Origin: Lichenicola sp050954785
GTDB taxonomy: Bacteria; Pseudomonadota; Alphaproteobacteria; Acetobacterales; Acetobacteraceae
Direction of reading: 5' to 3'
NCBI GenBank assembly: GCA_050954785.1
Contig: JBPBQO010000192.1
Coordinates: forward strand, 1 to 64,000
Length of the DNA stretch: 64,000 nt
A program made the position numbers and the translations under genes. Of this stretch, positions 17,469 through 25,683 are shown in pieces (within the stretch, counting starts at the first letter, position 1; each line of letters starts with the position of its first letter). The notes under the pieces were generated by a model, which had not been told where the DNA came from, ran no database searches, and saw nothing but the letters and a program-made list of their open reading frames with translations.

Positions 17469-18793
17469 CACAGTCGCTCCTGTACGAGATCGAGCTGGCG
17501 AACCGGCTCCATTGTTGTGGACGGCGGCAGCAGGGACCACGCCCGAAGCTGCGCGATCGCATTCGCCACGCCATTCTCGCCGCGCAACGTTTCACCGAGG
17601 CGGGCAGCCGCGTCGACGATCGCGGCTTTACCGGCCGTGTCGATCGCATTGGCCAACTGGCTGGCATCCAGGCCGATCCGCTTCAGCGGTGCCGTGGCGA
17701 CACCGATCCGGTTCATCTGCCAGGCCCAGAAGAACTGGTCGCCGACGAACGGAACCGGAATAGTCGGGATACCGGCCCGCATCGCCGCCGCCGACGTGCC
17801 GGCGCCGCAATGATGCACGGCGATTTCAACACGCTGAAACAGCCAATCGTGCGGAACATTTTGGACAAACAACACGTCGTCGTTGTTCCCCGCGGCTTCC
17901 GCCAGGCCGGCCCATCCGCTGCCGATGATCGCGCGCCGGCCGGTACGGCGAACGGCTTCGATGATGATTTCCACCATCTGCGCAGATCGCTCGGTGACCA
18001 TGCTGCCGAACCCGATATAGATTGGCTTCGGGCCAGCCGACAGGAAGCGTGCGAGCGGTTCCGGCGGTTGGTAGGACGCACTTTGGTCGTTCGTGAAAAA
18101 TCCGGGGATCGCGATGCGGTCCGGCCATTCCGGCTGCCTCGGGACGACGTGGCGGCTGAAGCCGTAGAGTATATTGCCGCCCGCACCCAGCGGCAGCGCC
18201 CACGGGCCGACCCACGGATAGGGCGGCAGGCCGAGATCGTGGCGTACTCCGTCCACTGAACGTTTCATGAAACGCCAGACCAAAACACGAAGAGTCCGAT
18301 GAAAGGCGAGATTGATCCAGCCGGGCAGCGCCGTCGATGGTGGACGAAACAGCACCGGAGGCAGGCTGCGGCTCGGATCGAACGGTTGCAGTTGCGAGCG
18401 GACGAACGGGATCGACAGTTTCTCCGCCACACTGGCGGCCAGCAGCGAAACGTTGCCGGAACCGATCACTAGGTCGGCACCTCTCGCGGCATCCAGCGCT
18501 TCATGCGCCCAGGCTTTCGCCATTCGCCGCGTCTCGGCCATCAGCATTCGCAGCATCGCCACCTGATGCCGCTTGTCCATAACCGACCTGTTCCGGCGCA
18601 TCATCTCCAGGAAATCAGCGGTCAGCGGCGCGAACTTGAGATTCTGTCCGAGGACGAGCGGCTCGAATTCCCGGCTGGTTGCCAGCGTCACGTCATGTCC
18701 GCACTCCGCAAGCCCTCTTCCGAGCGCCGTGTAGGGCCGGGCATCGCCTTCGGTGCCGATCGTAAAAATAACGATCCGTTTGGTGCCGTTCAT
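17468..18793 (-). CDS. GT1 (MGT/UGT-like) glycosyltransferase, first gene of NRPS operon
   Basis: A 441-residue GT-B glycosyltransferase. The N domain begins RIVIFTIGTEGDARPYTALG, the acceptor-side strand of UGT/RhlB/sterol glucosyltransferases. The C domain has PIYIGFGSM, VQNVPHDWLFQRV and the nucleotide-sugar signature HHCGAGTSAAAMRAGIP, where the usual second Gly of HHGGAGT is Cys, then PFVGDQFFWA. Such enzymes glycosylate lipids, polyketides or peptides, so it is the likely tailoring enzyme for the NRPS product. Its stop overlaps the NRPS start by one base, implying translational coupling. The operon promoter should lie just above 18793. Confidence 0.9.
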   Translation of the reverse strand: MNGTKRIVIFTIGTEGDARPYTALGRGLAECGHDVTLATSREFEPLVLGQNLKFAPLTADFLEMMRRNRSVMDKRHQVAMLRMLMAETRRMAKAWAHEALDAARGADLVIGSGNVSLLAASVAEKLSIPFVRSQLQPFDPSRSLPPVLFRPPSTALPGWINLAFHRTLRVLVWRFMKRSVDGVRHDLGLPPYPWVGPWALPLGAGGNILYGFSRHVVPRQPEWPDRIAIPGFFTNDQSASYQPPEPLARFLSAGPKPIYIGFGSMVTERSAQMVEIIIEAVRRTGRRAIIGSGWAGLAEAAGNNDDVLFVQNVPHDWLFQRVEIAVHHCGAGTSAAAMRAGIPTIPVPFVGDQFFWAWQMNRIGVATAPLKRIGLDASQLANAIDTAGKAAIVDAAARLGETLRGENGVANAIAQLRAWSLLPPSTTMEPVRQLDLVQERL

Positions 18794-19659
18794 CGATCAC
18801 GGTTATCCACTCGCTCGAAATAGAGAATGAAACGTCAGCAGGGGAATAGGCAGGACACGTTAAAAACTCATCATAACGAGGCGGGCAGGAAAAACTACAG
18901 GTTTGTGGGCGTCTCGCAAGATATTATGAAACCGTAACGTATGGTGCGTATAAGCATCCTGTTTCCATACAATTGCGAGGCATACAAATGGTCTCGCGCT
19001 GTTCCGGGGTCGTTACGGAGAAAGGCAAAAATGTTCATCGACCGTTAACATAATGCGAGCATTGAAATCGTCTGGCGTCTGGCGATGGTCGTCAGCCGTT
19101 CGGAAATCAAAAGGATCGATCGACTCTAGACCGACCGGCGTCGTCTCGGGTTCGGGAGGCGCAAGTGCCCGGACTTCGACACGGGATTTCATGATACCGA
19201 AGCATTCGCTCGCGCTGCATCCGGACGATTTTCACCGCAACTCAACCGAGACGGCAACCGTCGATCGGATACGGAAGGTAAAAATCCGACCTTTAAAAAA
19301 GATCCAACGGCTTCCGAACTATGCAAGGCAGCCCGGTCGCGTTCTGATTCGACGAACCCGGGATCAAGGTTGCCTCGACGTTCGGCCGAAATGGTGACGG
19401 TTTGTCGACCTGATGGTCTTCTTTTTGTTTCCGTTCGATCGGGCCCGTCTCTTTTTATCTTGCCGACATCGCCCTTCTGATTCGATCGGATTGCGTGTGT
19501 AGTGATCAGTCGGTTACAAGGAGCGCGAAACGATATCTTTGCTCCGAACACCCCTCGACATCGTCCGCGCGGTGGAGAAAACAGCTCGCCCCAGGTTGCA
19601 TAAATCCGGGCGCAGGAGGAAGAAACCTCCCGCGACCTTATTACGGACGGACCTGCCCG
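18794..19659. other. Gene-free spacer upstream of NRPS operon and ilvD, 866 bp
   Basis: A long divergent spacer, more AT-rich than its surroundings between about 18800 and 19050. The open frames in it (for example a basic, low-complexity one at 19053-19397) do not look like proteins. It should hold promoters for the operon to the left and for ilvD to the right. A short GGAGGA/CCTCC inverted repeat sits at about 19615-19630, before ilvD. No regulator gene is present. Confidence 0.5.
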
Positions 19660-21510
19660 ATGCCAGCCTATCGCTCACGTACTACGACCCACGGCCGCAA
19701 TATGGCCGGTGCGCGCGGTCTGTGGCGGGCAACCGGGATGACCGATGCCGACTTCGGCAAGCCGATCATCGCCGTCGTCAACTCGTTCACCCAGTTCGTG
19801 CCGGGTCACGTCCACCTTAAGGACCTCGGGCAACTTGTCGCTCGCGAGATCGAGGCTGCCGGTGGCGTCGCCAAGGAATTCAACACCATCGCAGTCGATG
19901 ACGGCATCGCTATGGGCCATGACGGGATGCTGTATAGCCTGCCGTCGCGCGAGCTGATCGCCGACAGCGTCGAATACATGGTCAACGCGCATTGCGCGGA
20001 CGCCATGGTCTGCATCTCGAACTGCGACAAGATCACGCCCGGCATGCTGATGGCGGCCCTGCGCATCAACATCCCCGCGATCTTCGTCTCCGGCGGTCCC
20101 ATGGAAGCAGGCAAGGCCATGGTCGGCGGCACGTTGCGCAGCCTCGACCTGGTCGATGCCATGGTCGCGGCCGCCGACAGCAGCATCAGCGACGCCGATG
20201 TGGCGGTCATCGAGCGCTCGGCCTGCCCGACCTGCGGCTCCTGCTCCGGGATGTTCACGGCCAACTCGATGAACTGCCTGGCCGAGGCGCTCGGTCTGGC
20301 ACTACCCGGCAACGGCACCGTACTTGCGACTCACGCCGACCGCCGGGGGCTGTTCCAGGAAGCCGGCCGGACGATCGTGGATCTCGCCCAGCGCTATTAC
20401 GAGCGCGACGACGACAGCGTGCTCCCGCGCAACATTGCCAACAGGCAAAGCTTCGAGAACGCGATGTCGCTCGATATCGCCATGGGCGGCTCCACCAACA
20501 CCGTGCTGCATCTGCTCGCCGCCGCCCACGAGGCGGAAGTCGACTTCACCATGGCCGACATCGACCGGCTGTCGCGGCGTGTCCCGGTGCTGTGCAAGGT
20601 CGCCCCAAGCGTTGCCGATGTGCACATGGAGGACGTCCATCGTGCCGGCGGCATCATGGCGATCCTCGGCGAGATGGACCGCGCCGGCCTGCTGCATACC
20701 GGCGGTCCTACCGTTCATGCCGCCACCATGGCGATTGGCCTGGATCGCTGGGATGTCCAGCGCGGCGCCAGCGAGGGCGTGCAGAATTTCTACAAGGCAG
20801 CCCCCGGCGGCATACCGACCCAGGTCGCCTTCAGCCAGGATCGGCGCTTCCGCGAACTCGACCTGGACCGTGCCGAAGGCGCCATACGCAACGCGGCACA
20901 TGCCTTCTCCACGGATGGCGGTCTCGCAGTGCTCTACGGCAACCTCGCCGAGGAGGGGTGCATCGTAAAAACCGCGGGCGTGGACGCCGCCATCCTGGTG
21001 TTTAGCGGAACCGCCCGCATCTTCGAGAGCCAGGATGCCGCGGTCAAGGGCATCCTCGGCGGCCGGGTCGCCGCCGGCGACATCGTGCTGATCCGCTACG
21101 AGGGACCCAAGGGCGGCCCCGGCATGCAGGAGATGCTCTACCCGACCAGCTACCTGAAATCGAAGGGGCTCGGGAAGCTATGCGCGCTGGTCACCGACGG
21201 GCGCTTCTCCGGCGGTTCGTCGGGCCTGTCGATCGGCCATGTCTCGCCTGAAGCGGCAGAGGGCGGTACGATCGGGCTGGTGGAGGAGGGTGACCGCATC
21301 GAGATCGACATCCCGGCGCGTTCCATCCATCTGGCAGTCGACGATGCCGAGCTGGCCCGCCGTCGCGCGGCGATGGTCGAGCGTGGTGCCGAGGCCTGGC
21401 AGCCGGGCCCACGCAAGCGCCGCGTCTCGATGGCGCTACGTGCCTATGCCGCGATGACCACCTCCGCAGCCCGTGGTGCCGTGCGCGACCTGGGGCAACT
21501 CGCGCGCTGA
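19660..21510 (+). CDS. ilvD: Dihydroxy-acid dehydratase
   Basis: A 616-residue enzyme converting 2,3-dihydroxy-isovalerate or -methylvalerate to the 2-keto acids in valine, isoleucine and leucine synthesis. The length equals that of E. coli IlvD. Iron-sulfur ligands are in place: Cys122 in SNCDKITPGM and the CPTCGSCSGM cluster region near 190-198. The ending GRFSGGSSGLSIGHVSPEA is typical. The start at 19660 opens with MPAYRSRTTTHGRNMAGARG, as in close homologues; the upstream in-frame extension is not conserved-looking. It is followed after about 60 bases by the ABC exporter pair, which is probably separate. Confidence 0.97.
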   Translation: MPAYRSRTTTHGRNMAGARGLWRATGMTDADFGKPIIAVVNSFTQFVPGHVHLKDLGQLVAREIEAAGGVAKEFNTIAVDDGIAMGHDGMLYSLPSRELIADSVEYMVNAHCADAMVCISNCDKITPGMLMAALRINIPAIFVSGGPMEAGKAMVGGTLRSLDLVDAMVAAADSSISDADVAVIERSACPTCGSCSGMFTANSMNCLAEALGLALPGNGTVLATHADRRGLFQEAGRTIVDLAQRYYERDDDSVLPRNIANRQSFENAMSLDIAMGGSTNTVLHLLAAAHEAEVDFTMADIDRLSRRVPVLCKVAPSVADVHMEDVHRAGGIMAILGEMDRAGLLHTGGPTVHAATMAIGLDRWDVQRGASEGVQNFYKAAPGGIPTQVAFSQDRRFRELDLDRAEGAIRNAAHAFSTDGGLAVLYGNLAEEGCIVKTAGVDAAILVFSGTARIFESQDAAVKGILGGRVAAGDIVLIRYEGPKGGPGMQEMLYPTSYLKSKGLGKLCALVTDGRFSGGSSGLSIGHVSPEAAEGGTIGLVEEGDRIEIDIPARSIHLAVDDAELARRRAAMVERGAEAWQPGPRKRRVSMALRAYAAMTTSAARGAVRDLGQLAR

Positions 21511-21572
21511 GGCCAAGCGTCTGCTACAATCCGGGTGAGGGCCTTCCGGCCCAAGCCAGCATGTTGAGGCCC

Positions 21573-22541
21573 ATGACACTTCCCGATCCCACCGAACGGG
21601 CCGGGCGCGCCGATGCGCCGCCTGTCATTTCCATCAGGAACCTGACCAAGACCTACGCCTCCGGGCACCAGGCGCTTCACCCGATCGATCTCGACATCCG
21701 GGCCGGAGAGATCTTCGCGCTGCTGGGTCCGAACGGCGCCGGCAAGACCACGCTGATCAGCATCATCTGCGGCATCGTCAATCCAAGCGGCGGCGTCGTG
21801 CTCGCGGACGGGCATGATGTCGTCACCGACTACCGGGCTGCCCGGAGCAGGATCGGCCTGGTGCCGCAGGAGCTGAGCACCGACGCCTTCGAGACGGTGC
21901 TGGCAACGGTCACCTTCAGCCGAGGCCTGTTCGGCAAGCCTGCCGATCCTGTCTATATCGAGAAGATCCTGCGCGAACTCTCGCTGTGGGATAAGCGAAA
22001 CAGCAAGATCGTCACCTTGTCGGGCGGGATGAAGCGTCGGGTGATGATTGCCAAGGCGCTGTCGCACGAGCCGCGCATCCTGTTCCTCGACGAACCCACC
22101 GCCGGCGTCGACGTCGAGCTGCGCCGCGACATGTGGCAGATGGTGCGTGGCCTGCGCGCCGACGGCGTCACCATCATCCTGACCACGCACTATATCGAGG
22201 AAGCCGAGGAGATGGCTGATCGGATCGGGGTGATCAGCCAGGGGCGCATCATCCTGGTCGAGGACAAGACCGTGCTGATGAACAAGCTCGGCAAGTCGGA
22301 GCTGCTGCTGCACCTGCAGCATCCCCTGGAGGCTTTGCCGGAATCCCTGGCCGGCTGGCAGCTCGATCTTGCCGCCAACGGCAGCGAGCTGGTCTACACC
22401 TACGACGCCCAGGCGGAGAGCACCGGCATTACCGCCCTGTTGCGCCAGCTCGACGCGCTCGGCGTCGAAGTGGCCAACCTGCAGACGCGGCAAAGCTCCC
22501 TGGAAGACATATTCGTGAGCCTGGTGCACGCCGAACCATGA
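21573..22541 (+). CDS. ABC transporter ATP-binding protein (ABC-2 exporter, YadG-like)
   Basis: A 322-residue ATPase. Walker A LGPNGAGKTT (near residue 53), Q-loop VPQE, signature LSGGMKRRV, Walker B ILFLDEPTAGVD and switch His TTHYIEEAE are all present, with a C-terminal extension as in DrrA/YadG-type exporters. Start 21573 has GAGG close upstream; ATG 21561 is also possible. It overlaps the permease gene by four bases (ATGA), so the two form one complex. The transported compound is unknown; such pairs export lipids, drugs or polysaccharide. It is not linked to the NRPS operon by strand or distance. Confidence 0.92.
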   Translation: MTLPDPTERAGRADAPPVISIRNLTKTYASGHQALHPIDLDIRAGEIFALLGPNGAGKTTLISIICGIVNPSGGVVLADGHDVVTDYRAARSRIGLVPQELSTDAFETVLATVTFSRGLFGKPADPVYIEKILRELSLWDKRNSKIVTLSGGMKRRVMIAKALSHEPRILFLDEPTAGVDVELRRDMWQMVRGLRADGVTIILTTHYIEEAEEMADRIGVISQGRIILVEDKTVLMNKLGKSELLLHLQHPLEALPESLAGWQLDLAANGSELVYTYDAQAESTGITALLRQLDALGVEVANLQTRQSSLEDIFVSLVHAEP

Positions 22542-23302
22542 TGAATTTCCACGCCATCCGGGCGATCTATCTGTTCGAGATGAACCGGACCTGGCGAACC
22601 CTGCTGCAGAGCATCGCGTCCCCGGTGCTGTCGACGTCGCTGTATTTCGTGGTGTTCGGCGCCGCGATCGGCTCGCGCATGACCCATATCGACGGGGTCA
22701 GCTACGGCGCGTTTATCGTCCCGGGCCTGATCATGCTTTCGCTGCTGACCCAGAGCGTCGCCAACGCCTCGTTCGCGATCTATCTGCCGAAATACACAGG
22801 CACCATCTACGAAATGCTGTCCGCCCCGATCTCGACGGCGGAGATCGTCGTCAGCTACGTGGGTGCCGCAGCCAGCAAATCGATTATTCTCGGCCTGATC
22901 ACACTGGCCACGGCACGGCTGTTCGTCACGTTCGGGATTGCCCACCCGATCTGGATGATCGCCTTCCTGGTCCTGACCTCGATCACCTTCAGCCTGTTCG
23001 GCTTCATCATCGGCATCTGGGCGACCAGTTTCGAGAAACTGAACCTAGTACCGACCTTGATCGTAACGCCGCTGACCTTCCTCGGCGGCAGCTTCTACTC
23101 GATCAACATGCTGCCGCCGTTCTGGCAGACGGTCACACTGTTCAACCCGGTGGTCTACCTGGTCAGCGGCTTCCGCTGGGCCTTCTTCGGCAGCTCGGAC
23201 ATCGACGTTGGCGTCAGCCTGGGCATGACCCTGATGTTCATGGCGCTGTGCCTCGCGGTGATCTGGTGGATCTTCAGGACCGGCTACAGGCTCAAGCGCT
23301 GA
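22538..23302 (+). CDS. ABC-2 type permease (YadH-like)
   Basis: A 254-residue membrane protein with about six hydrophobic segments and the ABC-2 permease pattern (FGAAIGSRM..., YTGTIYEMLSAPIS near residue 87-100, TFLGGSFYSINMLPP near 185, NPVVYLVSGFRW). It partners the ATPase encoded just upstream, with ATGA overlap. The full transporter would be a dimer of each subunit in the inner membrane. The start may be either of the two adjacent ATG codons (22538 or 22541). Confidence 0.92.
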   Translation: MMNFHAIRAIYLFEMNRTWRTLLQSIASPVLSTSLYFVVFGAAIGSRMTHIDGVSYGAFIVPGLIMLSLLTQSVANASFAIYLPKYTGTIYEMLSAPISTAEIVVSYVGAAASKSIILGLITLATARLFVTFGIAHPIWMIAFLVLTSITFSLFGFIIGIWATSFEKLNLVPTLIVTPLTFLGGSFYSINMLPPFWQTVTLFNPVVYLVSGFRWAFFGSSDIDVGVSLGMTLMFMALCLAVIWWIFRTGYRLKR

Positions 23303-23457
23303 TACCAGCCGCACCGGCTTGCCGGTCCGTGAGCATGACCGATCCGGTGGACAGGCCCGGCGCCGAAGGCTATCCCACGGCCTGTTTCAGTCCAGGGAGC
23401 GTTCGAAGCTTCTGGCCATTCGCGCACGTCGACCGGACGGCACCTCAGGAGGCCAGC

Positions 23458-23778
23458 GTGGCACCGCCCAAGATACCACCCGTGCAGCACCTGATCCTGT
23501 GCGGCGAAGCGCTCTATGGCGAGGACTGGCATCGCCAGATGGCGACCGAGCTTCGGCGTTACCATGCTTTGTCGGCCCGTCCGACGCTCGACTACCGGAT
23601 CATCCGCAAGTGGGTCGTCGCCGACCGGCCCGTGCCGGGCTGGGTCATGGGCGTGTTGCCCAGGCTGCTGGCATCCGGCTCGGTGCTGCATCCGGAGCAG
23701 GCGGCGGATTTCGAGGCGCTCGCGGCACGGCTGGGATACCCCACCCTGAAATCGATCACCCTGCTTCAGGGCCTTTGA
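23458..23778 (+). CDS. Small HTH-like hypothetical protein
   Basis: A 106-residue protein started by GTG at 23458, five bases after a perfect AGGAGG (23447-23452). The middle region (ELRRYHALSARPTLDYRIIR followed by KWVVADRPVPGWV) resembles the recognition-helix ending W-x-x-G/D-x-x-P-V-P seen in short phage-type HTH proteins, where the helix sets up a Trp and a PVP turn. The final third is a predicted helix pair. It may bind DNA; this is inference. It follows the ABC permease by about 155 bases. Confidence 0.65.
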   Translation: MAPPKIPPVQHLILCGEALYGEDWHRQMATELRRYHALSARPTLDYRIIRKWVVADRPVPGWVMGVLPRLLASGSVLHPEQAADFEALAARLGYPTLKSITLLQGL

Positions 23779-23839
23779 CCGGCGAGCCTCGACCAGCGCC
23801 GCTGGGACGGCCTGCGGCATAAACCCGAAATTCTCCGGG

Positions 23840-24050
23840 TCAGGTTTGGCGACGTTGCCCGGTCGACCGCGTCCGTCCCACGTAGGCTTCCATCGTACGC
23901 GCGGCGAGGTCGGTCTCCGCCCGGTAGTTCACCGTCACCGGACAGGGCTGTTGGAACGTCACCGCCGCCTCTAGCCCATACGCCAGTGCAATGCCTGACG
24001 ACCGGCTTCGAGATTCAAGCAGAGCGTGTCCAGCATGTTTTCCAGGGTTT
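23840..24050 (-). pseudogene. C-terminal fragment of an M20-type amidohydrolase
   Basis: The last 50 codons before the stop at 23840 read GIALAYGLEAAVTFQQ, then PCPVTVNYRAETDLAA, which closely follows the pattern of the C-terminal lid region of M20 amidohydrolases (hippurate hydrolase type: IA-AYG-EAEV-Y--GYPVTVN-A). Upstream, a second frame gives MLDTLCLNLEAGR, which could be the preceding helix, so a frameshift lies near 24000. The rest of the gene is absent. Family call is from memory of motifs. Confidence 0.5.
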
Positions 24051-24077
24051 GGCCCTAACCGTGCTACCTCACCGCGC

Positions 24078-25430
24078 ATGGAGACCAAAGCCCCGATTCC
24101 GCTCGCCGTTCTTGTCGGCATTCAGACCCCGGACGTCGATGACGTCGCGCACGAAGCCAGCCTCGAGGAGCTCGGGCGCCTGGTAAAGACGCTGGGCTAC
24201 GAGGTGGTCGGCACCATGTCGCAGAAGCTCCCGGGCACCGGAAGCGCGTCGCTGCTGGGCAGCGGCAAGCTGGCCGAGCTCGCGGAACTGACCGGCGGCA
24301 CCGGCGTGGTCAGCACGATGGCGCCGACCCCGAAATCCAAGGCGCGGCAGCGGTTCGAAGGTGCCGCGGGACCGGTCGAGCCGGCCGAGCCCGATCCGGA
24401 CGCCGCCCGCAAGCCCGAGTTCGTCATCGTCGATCACGAGCTTTCGCCCAGCCAGATCCGCAATCTCGAGCGGGCGACCGGCGCGCAGGTGCTGGACCGC
24501 ACCGGCGTCATCGTCGAGATCTTCCATCGCCATGCCAACACCCGCGAGGCGAAGCTGCAGGTGGAGATGGCGCGCCTGAAATACGTGGCACCCCGCATGC
24601 GGGAATCCTCGGCTGGCGGCGGGCGCCAACAGGGTCCGGGTGCCGGCGAAAGCGCCCTGGCCCTCGATCGCCGCAAGATCCGCGACCGGCTCTCGGAGCT
24701 GAAAGATCAGCTCGAAGCGGTGCAGCGCGACAGCGACCAGCGCCGCTCCGCCCGCCGCGACCAGCTTCGTGTGGCGCTGGTCGGCTACACCAATGCCGGC
24801 AAATCCTCCCTGATGCGGGCTCTCACCGGCAGCCAGGTGCTGGTGGAGGACAAGCTGTTCGCCACCCTCGACACCACGGTCCGGACCCTGCAGCCGGAGA
24901 CCCGGCCCCGCGTGCTGGTTTCGGACACGGTCGGCTTCATCAAGCAACTGCCGCACGATTTGGTCGCCTCGTTCCGCTCCACCCTGGCGGAAGCGCTGGA
25001 GGCCTCGCTGCTGCTGTTCGTGGTCGACGCATCGGACCCGACCTACGAGGCGCAGCTCGAGGTGAGCCGCAGCGTGCTGCGCGAGATCGGCGCGGACGTG
25101 GTGCCGTCCCGTCTGGTGCTGAACAAGCTCGACCGTGTCGACGATGCTGGGCGCGCCGCCCTGATCGAAAAGCATCCGGACGCCATCCTGCTCTCCGCCC
25201 ACGCGCCCAAGGATGTGAGCGCATTGCGGGACACCATCATCGCGTTCTTCGAGGCGGAGATGGTGGATGACGTGCTGGTGCTGCCCTATGCGAAACAGGG
25301 CATGATCGGCGAGGTCTATGAAAGCGCACGGGTCCTGTCCGAGGAGCATGACGAGACCGGCCGGGTGCTGAAAGTGCGTGGCCTGCCCAGCGCCATCACG
25401 CGACTGAAACGGAGCCTCGCCGCACGCTAG
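24078..25430 (+). CDS. hflX: GTPase HflX
   Basis: A 450-residue ribosome-associated GTPase. The HflX N-terminal domain (to about residue 170) includes VIVDHELSPSQIRNLERATG and RHANTREAKLQVEMARL with the Gly-rich linker that follows. The G domain has G1 VGYTNAGKSS (235-244), G3 DTVGFIKQLPHDLV and G4 LNKLDR. HflX splits stalled or hibernating ribosomes under stress. A charged Pro/Glu insertion at about 95-112 is longer than in E. coli. Start 24078 matches the usual N terminus. In many alphaproteobacteria hfq precedes it; here hfq is absent. Confidence 0.95.
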   Translation: METKAPIPLAVLVGIQTPDVDDVAHEASLEELGRLVKTLGYEVVGTMSQKLPGTGSASLLGSGKLAELAELTGGTGVVSTMAPTPKSKARQRFEGAAGPVEPAEPDPDAARKPEFVIVDHELSPSQIRNLERATGAQVLDRTGVIVEIFHRHANTREAKLQVEMARLKYVAPRMRESSAGGGRQQGPGAGESALALDRRKIRDRLSELKDQLEAVQRDSDQRRSARRDQLRVALVGYTNAGKSSLMRALTGSQVLVEDKLFATLDTTVRTLQPETRPRVLVSDTVGFIKQLPHDLVASFRSTLAEALEASLLLFVVDASDPTYEAQLEVSRSVLREIGADVVPSRLVLNKLDRVDDAGRAALIEKHPDAILLSAHAPKDVSALRDTIIAFFEAEMVDDVLVLPYAKQGMIGEVYESARVLSEEHDETGRVLKVRGLPSAITRLKRSLAAR

Positions 25431-25532
25431 AGCATCATCCGATCGTCTTGCTTTCTCGATCGAATAAAGATGCTCGCCAAAACAAAGACCTAGAGGTTTC
25501 TTCCGATCTGCTTCGATCGGAAAAAGCTCTAG
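25427..25532. repeat. Palindromic intergenic element
   Basis: The segment opens ctagagcatcatccgatcg and closes cgatcggaaaaagctctag, so the outer arms are inverted copies (ctagagc/gctctag) with inner arms ccgatc/gatcgg. Elements of this type (agagcatgatccgatc...) are scattered between genes in many alphaproteobacteria. It follows the hflX stop directly and could also act as a transcript end. Confidence 0.5.
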
Positions 25533-25683
25533 GCGACTGCCGACCAACAAGCAGGTGCGGCTGGTTGGTCCGCCCAACGTGACGCCCGCAATCCATTCGC
25601 AAAATCGTGAGTGCGGCGTTCACAACAGTACCAGAAGCTTCGCGTTGAGCGCCCGGGTCGACCGCGCCCATCGGAGAACCGCT

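Noticed and set aside
19053..19397. 114-codon ORF upstream of ilvD
   Set aside because: Strongly basic low-complexity product with no start context; more likely spacer DNA.
21533..21552. gggccttccggccc hairpin after ilvD
   Set aside because: Stem of five with no T run, so too weak to call a terminator.
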